Source: an uncultured cyanobacterium
Lineage (GTDB): Bacteria > Cyanobacteriota > Cyanobacteriia > Cyanobacteriales > Microcystaceae
Direction: 5' to 3'
DNA: 43,628 nt
NCBI GenBank assembly: GCA_903869185.1
Contig: CAIPYC010000148.1
Span: forward strand, 1 to 43,628
Position numbers and translations under genes: made by a program
Shown here: piece after piece, positions 35,971-43,628 of the stretch
Position numbering within the stretch: the first letter of the stretch is position 1
Layout: every line of letters begins with the position of its first letter
Notes under the pieces: generated by a model
Told to the model about the DNA's origin: nothing
What the model saw: only the letters and a program-made list of their open reading frames with translations
Database searches by the model: none

Positions 35971-37221
35971 ATGAACAATCAGATCTTTGAAAGGGACAGT
36001 TCTTATGCTTCTCTACGCTCTAGAAATCGCTGGATAGAAACCTTCTATATATTGGGTTTATTGTTGATAGCAAGTTTATTAATGATTTTTCATTTGGGCA
36101 ATTTGCCATTAACAGCAGAGGAAATCCTAGTAGTTGAGAATGCTTTGCAAAGCTCTGACAAGTTTGTAATATTTCCCCTACTCCCAAGATTGATTTCTCT
36201 CAGTTACGCTCTAAATGGCCATGTTGTCAATGCCTGGACTACTCGGCTTCCTCTGGCAATTTTAACAGCATTGTCGGTTCCTTTGCTATATAGCCTCACT
36301 GGTGAGCTGTATGCAATGAGAAGACCCAAAATCCTTATCTCGTTAATGTACTTAACAACTTTCCCTGTAGTCTGTTCCGGTCGATTAGCCAATTTGACTG
36401 GAGTGAGTCTTTTTGTTTCTATTTGGACTATAGGTTGTCTTCTACGCTCAAGACGCAACCTCATTTGGAGTATAGGGATTGGTTTGGGTTTGGGACTTAG
36501 TCTACTAACTGATGGGATAATTTTTCTGATATTATTCTCGATAATATTGTTGTTTTTATATTTAGATACGCCTAGACTACTAACTTCTCTATATTTTTGG
36601 ATTGGTGTTTCTTTGGGGGTGATACCTGTTTTTTTTGGGCATGTACCTTCGATAAACTTTCATACTTCTATCGCCATATTGATTCCTTATAAAAATTCTT
36701 GGCGGAGTCTTTTAGATATCATAGGTCTTTCTTTGCCCTGGCTTGTATTCTGGTTCTCTGGTCTAAAATTTGCTCTCAATGCATATTGCTGGAGCTGGTC
36801 CAAGCTGATTCTGAGTTGGTTGACAACAGTTTTTACTTTTGTTTTGTTGATTGGCACAAGAATGCCATATTTGGCAATACTCTCAATACCAGCTTTCTCT
36901 TTGGCAGGAGGGACAATTTTAGCCGAGGTTATGAATTGGCCTTCTGTTAGACCATATCCTCTCTACTGGAAAAACAGCCTTTCGGTACTATCTATACTCG
37001 CGTCGGCTTCTTGTATTTTAATAATTTATAAAACCCTATTGAATCCCTCTGGTATGCATCAGATGATTCTTGTAATTTTTGCTGCTTCTACTGTCACTTT
37101 GATCCTGGCAACTATCTTGATTGCTAAAAGAGATCAGCAATTTATAGCAATACTTTTTTGGGGAATGTACTTAGTACTACTATTGCTTTTGAATTCTTCG
37201 TATTGGACAGTTTTGATCTAA
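35971..37221 (+). CDS. Polytopic membrane protein, GT39/ArnT-like glycosyltransferase-related
   Basis: This 416-residue protein has about ten hydrophobic helices and almost no soluble domain. The first loop reads FHLGNLPLTAEEILVVENAL, where Glu-Glu takes the place of the Asp-Glu pair of GT-C enzymes. Further on, YALNGHVVNAWTTRLPLAILTALSVPLLYSLTGELY follows the family pattern of an arginine in R-L-P-x-A. It is shorter than ArnT-type proteins and lacks their C-terminal globular domain, so activity is uncertain. It follows moaE by 31 bases but has no functional link that I can see. Confidence 0.6.
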   Translation: MNNQIFERDSSYASLRSRNRWIETFYILGLLLIASLLMIFHLGNLPLTAEEILVVENALQSSDKFVIFPLLPRLISLSYALNGHVVNAWTTRLPLAILTALSVPLLYSLTGELYAMRRPKILISLMYLTTFPVVCSGRLANLTGVSLFVSIWTIGCLLRSRRNLIWSIGIGLGLGLSLLTDGIIFLILFSIILLFLYLDTPRLLTSLYFWIGVSLGVIPVFFGHVPSINFHTSIAILIPYKNSWRSLLDIIGLSLPWLVFWFSGLKFALNAYCWSWSKLILSWLTTVFTFVLLIGTRMPYLAILSIPAFSLAGGTILAEVMNWPSVRPYPLYWKNSLSVLSILASASCILIIYKTLLNPSGMHQMILVIFAASTVTLILATILIAKRDQQFIAILFWGMYLVLLLLLNSSYWTVLI

Positions 37222-37269
37222 AAGCGCTTTGAGTAGTTTTCTCTGTAAAAGTTTTACAACAAAAAGCGC
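37221..37269. repeat. Inverted repeats between two convergent genes, possible bidirectional terminator
   Basis: AAAGCGCTTT at 37221-37230 is itself a palindrome. Its GCGCTTT part can also pair with AAAGCGC at 37263-37269, which is followed by CCTATTTTT. A smaller repeat, GTAAAAGTTTTAC, lies between them. It lies between the membrane glycosyltransferase gene and the cyAbrB gene, which converge here. Confidence 0.4.
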
Positions 37270-37285
37270 CCTATTTTTATCAATA

Positions 37286-37675
37286 TTAGTCTTCTTCGTT
37301 TTCAAAACCGATTTGTTCGAGCTTAATATGCTTTCTACCTAAAACTATCTCGAATTCAGTACCTGGTTCTAGTCCCATCTGCTTAGTGTAGGCTGCGCCA
37401 ATTAATAAATTATAATTGTTCTGAACACTAATTCTATAGCTGGCAGAGCGACCTCCTTTTCCCTTGCCATTGGAAGAAATATCAAGATCAATTCCTTCTG
37501 CATCAATTAAGGCATTAAGAAATTTCATCATGTTAACTCTCTTTAAACCTTGTTTGGTCTCAGTATAATAGCCACATGCCTTGGCTTTATCTTCTCTAGA
37601 ATGGTCTTCAAGTTGTCTGACCTTATTTACTAAAGCCTGACCAGTTAGGGGGATAGATTGCTTATTTTTAGTCAT
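37286..37675 (-). CDS. cyAbrB-type transcriptional regulator
   Basis: I place the start at the ATG at 37675 (129 residues, MTKNKQSIPLTG), not at the upstream in-frame ATG at 37738, whose extension has no family similarity. The cyanobacterial AbrB layout is present: PLTGQALVNKVRQL, then KACGYYTETKQG and a C-terminal DNA-binding AbrB fold, SYRISVQNNYNLLIGAAYTKQMGLEPGTEFEIVLGRKHIKL. These regulators control carbon-nitrogen balance, hydrogenase and other genes in cyanobacteria. Whether this is cyAbrB1 or cyAbrB2 cannot be decided by eye. It is divergent from the Rrf2-family gene across 257 bases of very AT-rich DNA with no gene. Confidence 0.85.
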   Translation of the reverse strand: MTKNKQSIPLTGQALVNKVRQLEDHSREDKAKACGYYTETKQGLKRVNMMKFLNALIDAEGIDLDISSNGKGKGGRSASYRISVQNNYNLLIGAAYTKQMGLEPGTEFEIVLGRKHIKLEQIGFENEED

Positions 37676-37932
37676 TAATCTCTGATTGTTGTATAGAATG
37701 TTGATAGGTTGAGAACACTGATTTAACAAATTGAGCAATCAGCATAATAAATGCGCTACGCACATTCACTTTTATTAATAATATAATCACTCAAGAAAAA
37801 AATCAATTGTTTATCCCAATATCATACTTTTTATTTTTAATGTATATTTATGTTCTTATTAATTGCAAAGTTATCCAGTAAAATGTTGATATATAGGATT
37901 TCAGAAATATAAATTAAATAACAGAGAAGATA

Positions 37933-38379
37933 ATGATTAAGTTGACCACCAAAGGTCACTATAGTGTCAAGGCCTTATTAGACCTGAGTTTACAGCCTGA
38001 TTTTGGACCTTCTTCTAGTAAAGCAATTGCTCAAAGACAGAGCTTGCCTGCTCCCTATTTGGAAAAGTTATTGATCGAAATGCGCAAAGCGGGGCTTGTT
38101 AAATCAGTACGTGGATTACAGGGAGGGTATAAGTTGGCTTACTCTCCCGAAAAGATTTCCTTAGGGCAGATTTTATCTTCAGTAGGTGAAACTAAACTTC
38201 CTTTACCTAATCTTCAGTCAGATGGCGAACAAATTGAGGACTGGGTAACTCTCACACTCTGGAAACATCTCCATGAAAAGATTATACAAGCTCTAGAAAG
38301 CTTAACACTTGCCGATTTGTACTATGATGCTAGGAGTGCTCAGGCTGCTCAAATTGAGCCGGTTAATTTTGTTGTCTGA
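37933..38379 (+). CDS. Rrf2-family transcriptional regulator without cysteines
   Basis: This 148-residue protein begins with the Rrf2 winged helix: KLTTKGHYSVKALLDLSLQ, then SLPAPYLEKLLIEMRKAGLVKSVRGLQGGYKLA. The C-terminal region has a dimerisation helix. There is not one cysteine in the protein, so it cannot bind an iron-sulfur cluster in the way IscR or NsrR do. Cyanobacterial Rrf2 proteins of this type are widespread; their signals are mostly unknown. It is followed 76 bases later by cobD and is divergent from the cyAbrB gene. Confidence 0.85.
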   Translation: MIKLTTKGHYSVKALLDLSLQPDFGPSSSKAIAQRQSLPAPYLEKLLIEMRKAGLVKSVRGLQGGYKLAYSPEKISLGQILSSVGETKLPLPNLQSDGEQIEDWVTLTLWKHLHEKIIQALESLTLADLYYDARSAQAAQIEPVNFVV

Positions 38380-38455
38380 TCAAATGGGGCAAGAGATCTG
38401 ACAAAAACAGTACAATGTATCAAGATTTATTTATCAAGGTAAAGACTAAGATTCT

Positions 38456-39430
38456 GTGACAATTATTTTTCTTTCTGATTTTTCTTTTGTTCTTTTATCG
38501 GCTGCCATTATTGATCATGTTATAGGTGATCCTCGATCATGGTTACATCCAACCATGATTATGGGCTATTTGATTGAATCAGGTAAAAATTGGTCTTTGG
38601 CCTGCACTTCCAAAAGAAAATATCTTCGTTTGCTTGGTATTTTGTTGAATTTGACAATGGTCATAGGCAGTGGAATAGTCGGTTTTTTAATTGTTAAACT
38701 CTGTGATCAAATTTCTTCCTATTTAGCAATAGCTATTTCCGCTCTCATCTTAGCTAGTTGTTTTGCCACCAGAAGTCTGACAGATGCCGCAGAAGAAGTC
38801 ATCTCCAAAGATGTCTCGCTGCCTCAAATGCGACAGTGTCTGGCTCAATATGTTGGCAGAGATACCGCAGGGCTAAATAGAGATGGGATCTACCGCGCTC
38901 TATTGGAAACAATTGCCGAAAATACACCAGATGGGGTGACTGCTCCACTTTTTTATGCTTTACTTGGAGCTTTGATTCCCGGAATTGGTCCAGTCCCTTT
39001 ATCGCTGTCCTACAAAGCTGCCAGCACATTGGACTCAATGATTGGCTACAAAAGGGAGCCCTATACCTATATTGGTTGGTTTAGCGCCCGTTTGGAAGAC
39101 TATCTCACTTGGATGCCATGTAGATTAACAGTATTAACTTTGGCGGTGCTATCGAGACAATCTAAAAGGATTCTAGCAATATGTAAAAGAGATGCCCCCA
39201 AAGATCCCAGTCCCAATTCCGGCTGGAGCGAAGCAGCCTATGCTGCTATTCTCAATGTGCAGCTAGGTGGCATCAATACCTATCAAGGAATTCAAAGAAT
39301 CAAACCCAAATTGGGCGATGATCTAGAATCAATCTCCCCCAATACAATAAAACGTTCACTTATGCTGATGAGAAGTTGTTTTTGGCTTTGGTTAACAGGA
39401 GGAATTGCTCTAATTGAATTTCTTCGCTAG
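38456..39430 (+). CDS. cobD: Adenosylcobinamide-phosphate synthase (CobD/CbiB)
   Basis: This 324-residue membrane protein attaches aminopropanol (or its phosphate) to adenosylcobyric acid, the step after CobQ in cobalamin synthesis. The GTG start at 38456 gives a complete first helix. Family motifs are [32 protein letters not shown] ([11 protein letters not shown]), [40 protein letters not shown] and [14 protein letters not shown]. The last 21 bases overlap the convergent pterin dehydratase gene. Confidence 0.93.
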   Translation: MTIIFLSDFSFVLLSAAIIDHVIGDPRSWLHPTMIMGYLIESGKNWSLACTSKRKYLRLLGILLNLTMVIGSGIVGFLIVKLCDQISSYLAIAISALILASCFATRSLTDAAEEVISKDVSLPQMRQCLAQYVGRDTAGLNRDGIYRALLETIAENTPDGVTAPLFYALLGALIPGIGPVPLSLSYKAASTLDSMIGYKREPYTYIGWFSARLEDYLTWMPCRLTVLTLAVLSRQSKRILAICKRDAPKDPSPNSGWSEAAYAAILNVQLGGINTYQGIQRIKPKLGDDLESISPNTIKRSLMLMRSCFWLWLTGGIALIEFLR

Positions 39431-39703
39431 ATCGCTGATGATGCTAGCCAACTCTGTATCTTGTATTGTAATTCCGCCGGCGTCATGAGTTATAAGATCT
39501 ATTGTGACTCTGTTATAGACATTAAACCATTCTGGATGATGTCCTTTCGACTCGGCGACTAGAGCAACACTGCTCATAAAGCCAAAAGCTTCAATAAATG
39601 ACTTAAACTTGAGATCCCGGTGGAGTTTACCCTCTAAAATTTCCCAATCTTTAAGTTGAGCCAATACATTGGCCAGTTCGATTTGTGAAAATGGTTTCAT
39701 CAT
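39410..39703 (-). CDS. Pterin-4a-carbinolamine dehydratase family protein
   Basis: This 97-residue protein has the complete active-site pattern ESKGHHPEW, then [14 protein letters not shown], with the three histidines of the family. The enzyme dehydrates 4a-hydroxytetrahydropterin during pterin recycling. Cyanobacteria usually lack a clear phenylalanine hydroxylase partner, so its in vivo role is open; some relatives act as protein partners or in molybdopterin-linked pathways. It starts with two consecutive ATG codons and overlaps cobD by 21 bases. Confidence 0.92.
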   Translation of the reverse strand: MMKPFSQIELANVLAQLKDWEILEGKLHRDLKFKSFIEAFGFMSSVALVAESKGHHPEWFNVYNRVTIDLITHDAGGITIQDTELASIISDLAKKFN

Positions 39704-39808
39704 TAGGGTTTAAAATCAGCAAAGCAATGCCGTTTTCAATTTTTTTATCTTTAATCCCACATTATAACTCAAGAAATAACCTCTTTTTTTTGGCACGAGC
39801 CATCCGAC

Positions 39809-39837
39809 ATATGTAAAGCAATATTGCGATATGTAAA
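39809..39837. promoter_or_regulatory. Phased direct repeats upstream of hli, HLR1-like
   Basis: ATATGTAAA occurs at 39809-39817 and 39829-39837, exactly 20 bases apart, with the palindrome GCAATATTGC (39818-39827) between. A third variant, ATATGTTAAA, follows at 39841-39850. Read on the other strand, each copy is TTTACATAT, which matches the half-site of HLR1, the RpaB-binding element of high-light genes. HLR1 half-sites are normally 10 bases apart, so this is a two-turn variant. It lies about 70 bases before the hli ATG. Confidence 0.5.
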
Positions 39838-39904
39838 AGAATATGTTAAAAATAGGATATAGTCATTGACTAAAACGCAATCTTCTAATAGAGAGGTCAG
39901 TACA

Positions 39905-40048
39905 ATGGAAAAAAAAGAGACGGGATTTGGTTTTAATAGTTTTTCCGAGAACTGGAACGGCCGCTTGGCAATGTTGGGTTTTGTTATCGGAATTGCAACT
40001 GAACTTTTAACCGGCAAAGGGATATTGGCTCAGCTTGGCTTGATGTAA
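39905..40048 (+). CDS. High-light-inducible protein (Hli/Scp family)
   Basis: This 47-residue protein starts at the ATG at 39905, with GAGAGG about 9 bases before it. A longer frame from 39866 would add 13 residues that overlap promoter-like DNA. The chlorophyll-binding motif is E15-N-W-N18-G-R20 within SENWNGRLAMLGFVIG, in a single transmembrane helix. Hli proteins bind chlorophyll and carotenoid, protect photosystem II and assist chlorophyll synthesis under excess light. Upstream repeats resemble the RpaB-binding HLR1 element, and a stem-loop follows the stop. Confidence 0.93.
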   Translation: MEKKETGFGFNSFSENWNGRLAMLGFVIGIATELLTGKGILAQLGLM

Positions 40049-40070
40049 TAGGCTAGTTTCTTCTTGTTGA

Positions 40071-40107
40071 TCAACCCTCTGTCTTTGATGTAAAGGTAGA
40101 GGGTTGA
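40071..40107 (+). terminator. Stem-loop after hli, possible terminator or RNA stabiliser
   Basis: TCAACCCTCT (40071-40080) pairs perfectly with AGAGGGTTGA (40098-40107), and CTTT/AAAG extends the stem inside. Only a weak GACTTATTATAA follows, not a clear T-run, so it may protect the short hli mRNA rather than end transcription. Confidence 0.5.
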
Positions 40108-40198
40108 GACTTATTATAAAAAAAATAAATTGTCAAATCACTGTGATAACATCTTTTTGAGGATAAGTAGCAGAGGGTGTCAAAAGGAGTCACTGAAA

Positions 40199-41272
40199 AT
40201 GCCGGAAAGCTCCCATAGCCAGATTAAGCAAAAAAATGTAATTGAGCCCATCAGGATTGGTGTTATTGGGGTGGGCAATATGGGACAGCATCATGCAAGG
40301 GTTCTCAGTTTACTCAAGGATGTAGAGTTGATAGGAATATCCGATCTTAATATAGAACGTGGACTTGATACTGCTGGTAAATATCGCATTCGTTTTTTTG
40401 AGAACTATATAGATTTATTACCTCATGTAGATGCTGTCTGCCTGGCCGTACCAACTCTATTGCATTATCGGGTTGGCTTAGACTGTCTACAGGCAGGAAT
40501 TCACACCTTAATTGAAAAGCCTATTGCAGCAAGCATTGCCGAGGCAGAATCTCTGGTTAATGCGGCGGCTCAGTATAATTGCATATTACAGGTAGGGCAT
40601 ATAGAAAGATTTAATCCTGCTTTTCAAGAATTGAGTAAAGTCCTCAAAACCGAACAACTGCTAGCATTGGAAGCACATAGGATGAGTCCTTATTCACAAA
40701 GAGCTAATGATGTGTCTGTGGTTCTAGACCTGATGATTCATGATATTGATTTGATCTTGGAATTAGTGGATGCTCCTGTTGTTAAGGTGACCGCCAGCGG
40801 CAGTCGAGTCTCCCAATCCGGTTCTCTTGATTATGTAACTGCAACTTTGGGTTTTCTCAATGGTATTGTGGCTACCATTACCGCCAGTAAAATTACTCAT
40901 CGCAAGATAAGACATTTGGCGGCCCACTGTAAAGCATCTCTGACTGAGGCAGATTTTCTCAATAACGAGATTTTAATCCACAGGCAAACAACAGGTAATT
41001 ATGTGACTGATTACGGACAGGTTCTCTATCGTCAAGACGGACTGATAGAAAAAGTGCATACCAGCAATATAGAACCACTCCATGCCGAGCTGGAGCATTT
41101 CGTCCATTGTGTCAGAGGAGGAGATGAACCTTCTGTTGGTGGAGAACAGGCACTTAAGGCGCTTCGTTTAGCCAGTGCGATTGAAAGAATGGCTCTAGAT
41201 GAGAAGCTATGGCAGAACAAGGAATGGGATGAGTTCAATCTGCAAGAGTCTTCGCAACTAAGAGCTAATTAG
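40199..41272 (+). CDS. Gfo/Idh/MocA-family oxidoreductase
   Basis: The ATG at 40199 with AAGGAG at 40184-40189 gives 357 residues; an upstream TTG at 40130 is rejected. The N-terminal Rossmann domain shows RIGVIGVGNMGQHHARVL, then HTLIEKPIAASIAEAE with the catalytic Lys of the EKP motif. The C-terminal alpha/beta domain contains VGHIERFNPAFQ and LDLMIHDIDLILELV, where the histidine is the probable general base. Family members oxidise sugars, inositols or nucleotide sugars with NAD(P). HIERFNP resembles UDP-N-acetylglucosamine 3-dehydrogenases, a guess at best. It precedes the FAD protein gene on the same strand. Confidence 0.85.
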   Translation: MPESSHSQIKQKNVIEPIRIGVIGVGNMGQHHARVLSLLKDVELIGISDLNIERGLDTAGKYRIRFFENYIDLLPHVDAVCLAVPTLLHYRVGLDCLQAGIHTLIEKPIAASIAEAESLVNAAAQYNCILQVGHIERFNPAFQELSKVLKTEQLLALEAHRMSPYSQRANDVSVVLDLMIHDIDLILELVDAPVVKVTASGSRVSQSGSLDYVTATLGFLNGIVATITASKITHRKIRHLAAHCKASLTEADFLNNEILIHRQTTGNYVTDYGQVLYRQDGLIEKVHTSNIEPLHAELEHFVHCVRGGDEPSVGGEQALKALRLASAIERMALDEKLWQNKEWDEFNLQESSQLRAN

Positions 41273-41314
41273 ATGAGCAAGTAATCTGATTTGTTAGTTA
41301 ATATTAATAAAATT

Positions 41315-43327
41315 ATGTTTAAGAAATTTGTCCAGTACTTATTAGTACTGCCATTTATTTTAGTTAACAATACTGCCATGGCCCAATCAGAGCAAGATAT
41401 AGTTCATTGTGACGTTCTGGTGGTAGGAGGGGGACTGGCCGGGGCAGCGGCTGCATACCAAGGACTCCTCCGGGGCAAAACTGTCTGTCTCACTGAAATC
41501 ACTGACTGGGTAGGTGGTCAGATTTCCTCACAGGGAACTTCAGCTCTAGATGAAAGGCCTACGCAAAGAAAATTAAACTTTTTTCCTAAAGGCTACCAAG
41601 AACTGACTGAGCGTCTGCACAAAAATTACGACAGATCCAACCCTGGTGGTTGCTGGGTGAGTACCATGTGCTTTCTACCCATTGACGGAAATAAAGTTCT
41701 TTTTGCACAATTACAAGATGCTGCCAAAAAAGGTAAAGGCCAGCTCAAATGGTTTTCTTCGACCGTAGTCAAAGAATTGGAAATTGGCTCAATACCTGGA
41801 GGAGGCAAACAGATTTTCAGCGCTACGGCAATTCAGCATAACCCTGTTCTGGGAACACCGCATCTCAATAGTGAACCGCTTTCCCAGACTATAGAGGATG
41901 CCTATACTATAAAAAATTCAGCTCGTTTTTACAAAAAAATAATTAAATTCCTCCCTTCAGTAGAAAATAAAGGACTTCTATCGCCTTGGTATATTATCGA
42001 GGCAACTGAAACGGGTGAATTAATAGCACTAGCAGATCTGCCATATCATTTGGGCGCTGAGCCATTGTCCTATTTAGAACCATCATCTTCTAGCATTAAA
42101 GGAGATTCCTACTGCCTTCAGGGTTTTACATATACTTTTGCAATGGAGAGAACTGCTGAGCCGCAGAAAAACCAGACAATGCCGGTATTTTATCAGCAAT
42201 ATTCTCCCTATTTCAGTTATGAGCTAAAAAGATTGGCTAATTTTGATTTAGTCTTTACCTATCGACGGATCAGTAATCCCAATCCTGGACCTGAGACAAG
42301 TTTTGGTGGAATTACCTTTACCAGTGCCAATCCCGGTGATATATCTATGCAGAATTGGACTTGGGGTAACGATTATCGTCCTGGCACGGTTCAAGATAAT
42401 CTTATTTACTCTAGAGAACAGCTGCAAGACAATGGTCAGCTCAAGCCCGGGGGCTGGTTAGGGGGTCTGAGAATAGATACTCTTCGTAAGGCTGAAGAAA
42501 ATTCCCTAAGCTACTACTACTGGCTAATAGAAGGAACTACAGATTCTCAATTAGGCGATGGTATAAAAAAACCAGATCCCAGGCATCGTTTTCTCAAGGG
42601 TCTTGATTCGCCGATGGGCACAGAACATGGCTTGTCCAAATATCCTTATATGCGCGAATCTCGTCATATCATTGGACGATCATATTTTGGCTATGAAGAC
42701 GGTTTTAGGATCACAGAGATAGACATATCACGTATCAATTATCAGCAGGATTACTATCGAGAGGCTTTGGGCCCTGACAAATATCGCCATCTGCTAGGCC
42801 TGCTCTCTGGTTTAGATGGTTTTGATGTACTAAACGGGAGTCTTGCACCGGATAAGGTAAAGCAGAGGAGCAGATCTACTATTTACCCTGATTCGGTAGG
42901 TATTGGTCATTATGCTATTGATCTTCATCCGTGCCTTACTATATCTCCGCCAGAAACTCCAGGTAACAGAGAAAAACCGGGAGAGCGTAGAGGTCAAGGC
43001 ATAGCCTACCCTTTCCAGATTCCACTGCGCAGTATGATTCCCCAAAATATAGACAATCTTTTAGTTACAGGAAAAAGTATTGCCTTGACTCATATTGCTG
43101 CGGCCGCATACCGAGTTCATTCCTTTGAATGGTCTTCTGGTATTGCTGCTGGGGAGACGGCAGTATTTAGTCTAGAGCAAAATCTTTTACCTTATCAGCT
43201 AGTACAAGATCCCCTGCTCAATAATCCAAAATTAAAAGAACTGCAACTACGACTAGAAACAACTGGAAATCCCACAGCTTTTCCAAATACTTCGGTGTTT
43301 AATGAATCTTGGCAGGACTGGAAGTAG
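41315..43327 (+). CDS. Exported FAD-dependent oxidoreductase (FAD_oxidored type)
   Basis: From the ATG at 41315 the protein has 670 residues; a TTG at 41291 would add eight. Residues 1-24 form a Sec-type signal peptide ending AMA, without twin arginines. Residues about 33-50 form the FAD-binding Rossmann motif DVLVVGGGLAGAAAAYQGLLRGKTVCLTE, followed by WVGGQISSQGTSALDE. The middle is long and rich in aromatics. A second nucleotide segment near the end reads IDNLLVTGKSIALTHIAAAAYRVH, typical of the family. The substrate is unknown. A Sec-exported flavoprotein would have to obtain FAD outside the cytoplasm. Cyanobacterial homologues of this length exist to my knowledge. cofH follows after 27 bases. 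Confidence 0.8.
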   Translation: MFKKFVQYLLVLPFILVNNTAMAQSEQDIVHCDVLVVGGGLAGAAAAYQGLLRGKTVCLTEITDWVGGQISSQGTSALDERPTQRKLNFFPKGYQELTERLHKNYDRSNPGGCWVSTMCFLPIDGNKVLFAQLQDAAKKGKGQLKWFSSTVVKELEIGSIPGGGKQIFSATAIQHNPVLGTPHLNSEPLSQTIEDAYTIKNSARFYKKIIKFLPSVENKGLLSPWYIIEATETGELIALADLPYHLGAEPLSYLEPSSSSIKGDSYCLQGFTYTFAMERTAEPQKNQTMPVFYQQYSPYFSYELKRLANFDLVFTYRRISNPNPGPETSFGGITFTSANPGDISMQNWTWGNDYRPGTVQDNLIYSREQLQDNGQLKPGGWLGGLRIDTLRKAEENSLSYYYWLIEGTTDSQLGDGIKKPDPRHRFLKGLDSPMGTEHGLSKYPYMRESRHIIGRSYFGYEDGFRITEIDISRINYQQDYYREALGPDKYRHLLGLLSGLDGFDVLNGSLAPDKVKQRSRSTIYPDSVGIGHYAIDLHPCLTISPPETPGNREKPGERRGQGIAYPFQIPLRSMIPQNIDNLLVTGKSIALTHIAAAAYRVHSFEWSSGIAAGETAVFSLEQNLLPYQLVQDPLLNNPKLKELQLRLETTGNPTAFPNTSVFNESWQDWK

Positions 43328-43354
43328 AAAAAAATATTTATTAATATAAATGTC

Positions 43355-43628
43355 ATGGATGAAAAGATTGAGACTAGAAAGATTTTGGAGCGTGCCAAAG
43401 AAGGTGAAGAAATTTCTTCCCAAGAGGCCATTTTACTTTTGCGCTCTAGAGATTTAGAAAGCCTGCTTGACTTAAAACATACTGCCAATCTTTTGCGTAG
43501 GAGACAGGTAGGGGATACTGTCAGCTTTGTCATCAATAGAAATATCAATTTTACTAACATATGCGAACAGCATTGTAATTTTTGCGCATTTCGCCGTGAT
43601 TCTGGAGAAGAAGGTTCCTTCTTTTTAG
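43355..43628 (+). CDS. cofH: FO synthase subunit 2 (CofH), N-terminal part cut by the window edge
   Basis: The frame from the ATG at 43355 is open to the last base; the TAG at the very end is out of frame. 91 residues are visible. The radical SAM cluster motif C-x3-C-x2-C is in TNICEQHCNFCAFRRD, with the family's typical preceding helix (EISSQEAILLLRSRDLESLLDL). CofH with CofG makes the deazaflavin FO (8-HDF), which cyanobacteria use as the antenna of DNA photolyase; it is not necessarily evidence for F420. MqnC/MqnE are related families, but the N-terminus fits CofH best. Confidence 0.8.
   Translation, partial: MDEKIETRKILERAKEGEEISSQEAILLLRSRDLESLLDLKHTANLLRRRQVGDTVSFVINRNINFTNICEQHCNFCAFRRDSGEEGSFFL

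Noticed and set aside
43622..43628. TAG at the window end as the stop of the last gene
   Set aside because: In the cofH frame these bases read TTT TTA G, so the gene continues beyond the window.

Overview
The window comes from the chromosome of an oxygenic cyanobacterium. The direct evidence is a photosystem II subunit gene (psbM), a high-light-inducible chlorophyll-binding protein (Hli), the NDH-1 cluster ndhC-ndhK-ndhJ, an RbcR-type LysR regulator, a Z-ISO-like carotenoid isomerase, a cyAbrB-type regulator and several small families known mainly from cyanobacteria. The DNA is moderately AT-rich by eye (not computed). I saw no intact HIP1 octamers (GCGATCGC), rRNA, tRNA, CRISPR array, insertion sequence or phage gene. 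Gene packing is tight: no gap exceeds about 280 bases, several convergent neighbours overlap, and many starts are TTG or GTG. I do not assign a genus. A type 2 McdAB pair would fit a beta-cyanobacterium.

Layout, left to right. 1-620: the N-terminus of a family 2 glycosyltransferase and a secreted bulb-type lectin, both on the minus strand. 720-2981: a three-gene operon with overlapping ends, made of a ParA-type ATPase, a glutamine-rich coiled-coil protein with tryptophan near its last residue, and a MidA/NDUFAF7-type methyltransferase. The first two look like the carboxysome-positioning pair McdA/McdB (type 2). 2965-5802: a MATE transporter and cobyric acid synthase. 5747-11148: the respiratory oxidase locus, with heme A synthesis genes (ctaB, ctaA) divergent from ctaC-ctaD-ctaE. 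11335-16921: a histidine-rich SH3b protein, an alpha/beta hydrolase, a Zur/Fur regulator, Z-ISO, RbcR, pyrD and a small secreted unknown.

16935-24861 is a minus-strand housekeeping run: folE, an SDR, accA, lepA, acs and a carboxyl-terminal processing protease. 25052-27956 holds the cell-division pair ftsQ-ftsZ with two small cyanobacterial membrane proteins behind it. 27961-30908 is a more AT-rich stretch with an AI-2E-type transporter and a GT39-like membrane glycosyltransferase. 31063-35325 holds cdsA, psbM, murD and ndhCKJ. 35478-43628 holds moaE, a second GT39-like protein, cyAbrB, an Rrf2 regulator, cobD, a pterin dehydratase, hli, a Gfo/Idh/MocA oxidoreductase, an exported FAD protein and the start of cofH.

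Most genes are core metabolism of a phototroph: respiration, NDH-1, cobalamin (cobQ, cobD), folate, lipid, pyrimidine and peptidoglycan synthesis, and division. The signals most worth a second look are the McdAB-like pair fused by overlap to a methyltransferase gene, a duplicated translation-start segment in ftsZ, a 40-base near-perfect inverted repeat between the protease gene and ftsQ, phased direct repeats upstream of hli, the histidine-rich SH3b protein beside the oxidase genes, and a secreted lectin with exactly 30-residue periodicity.
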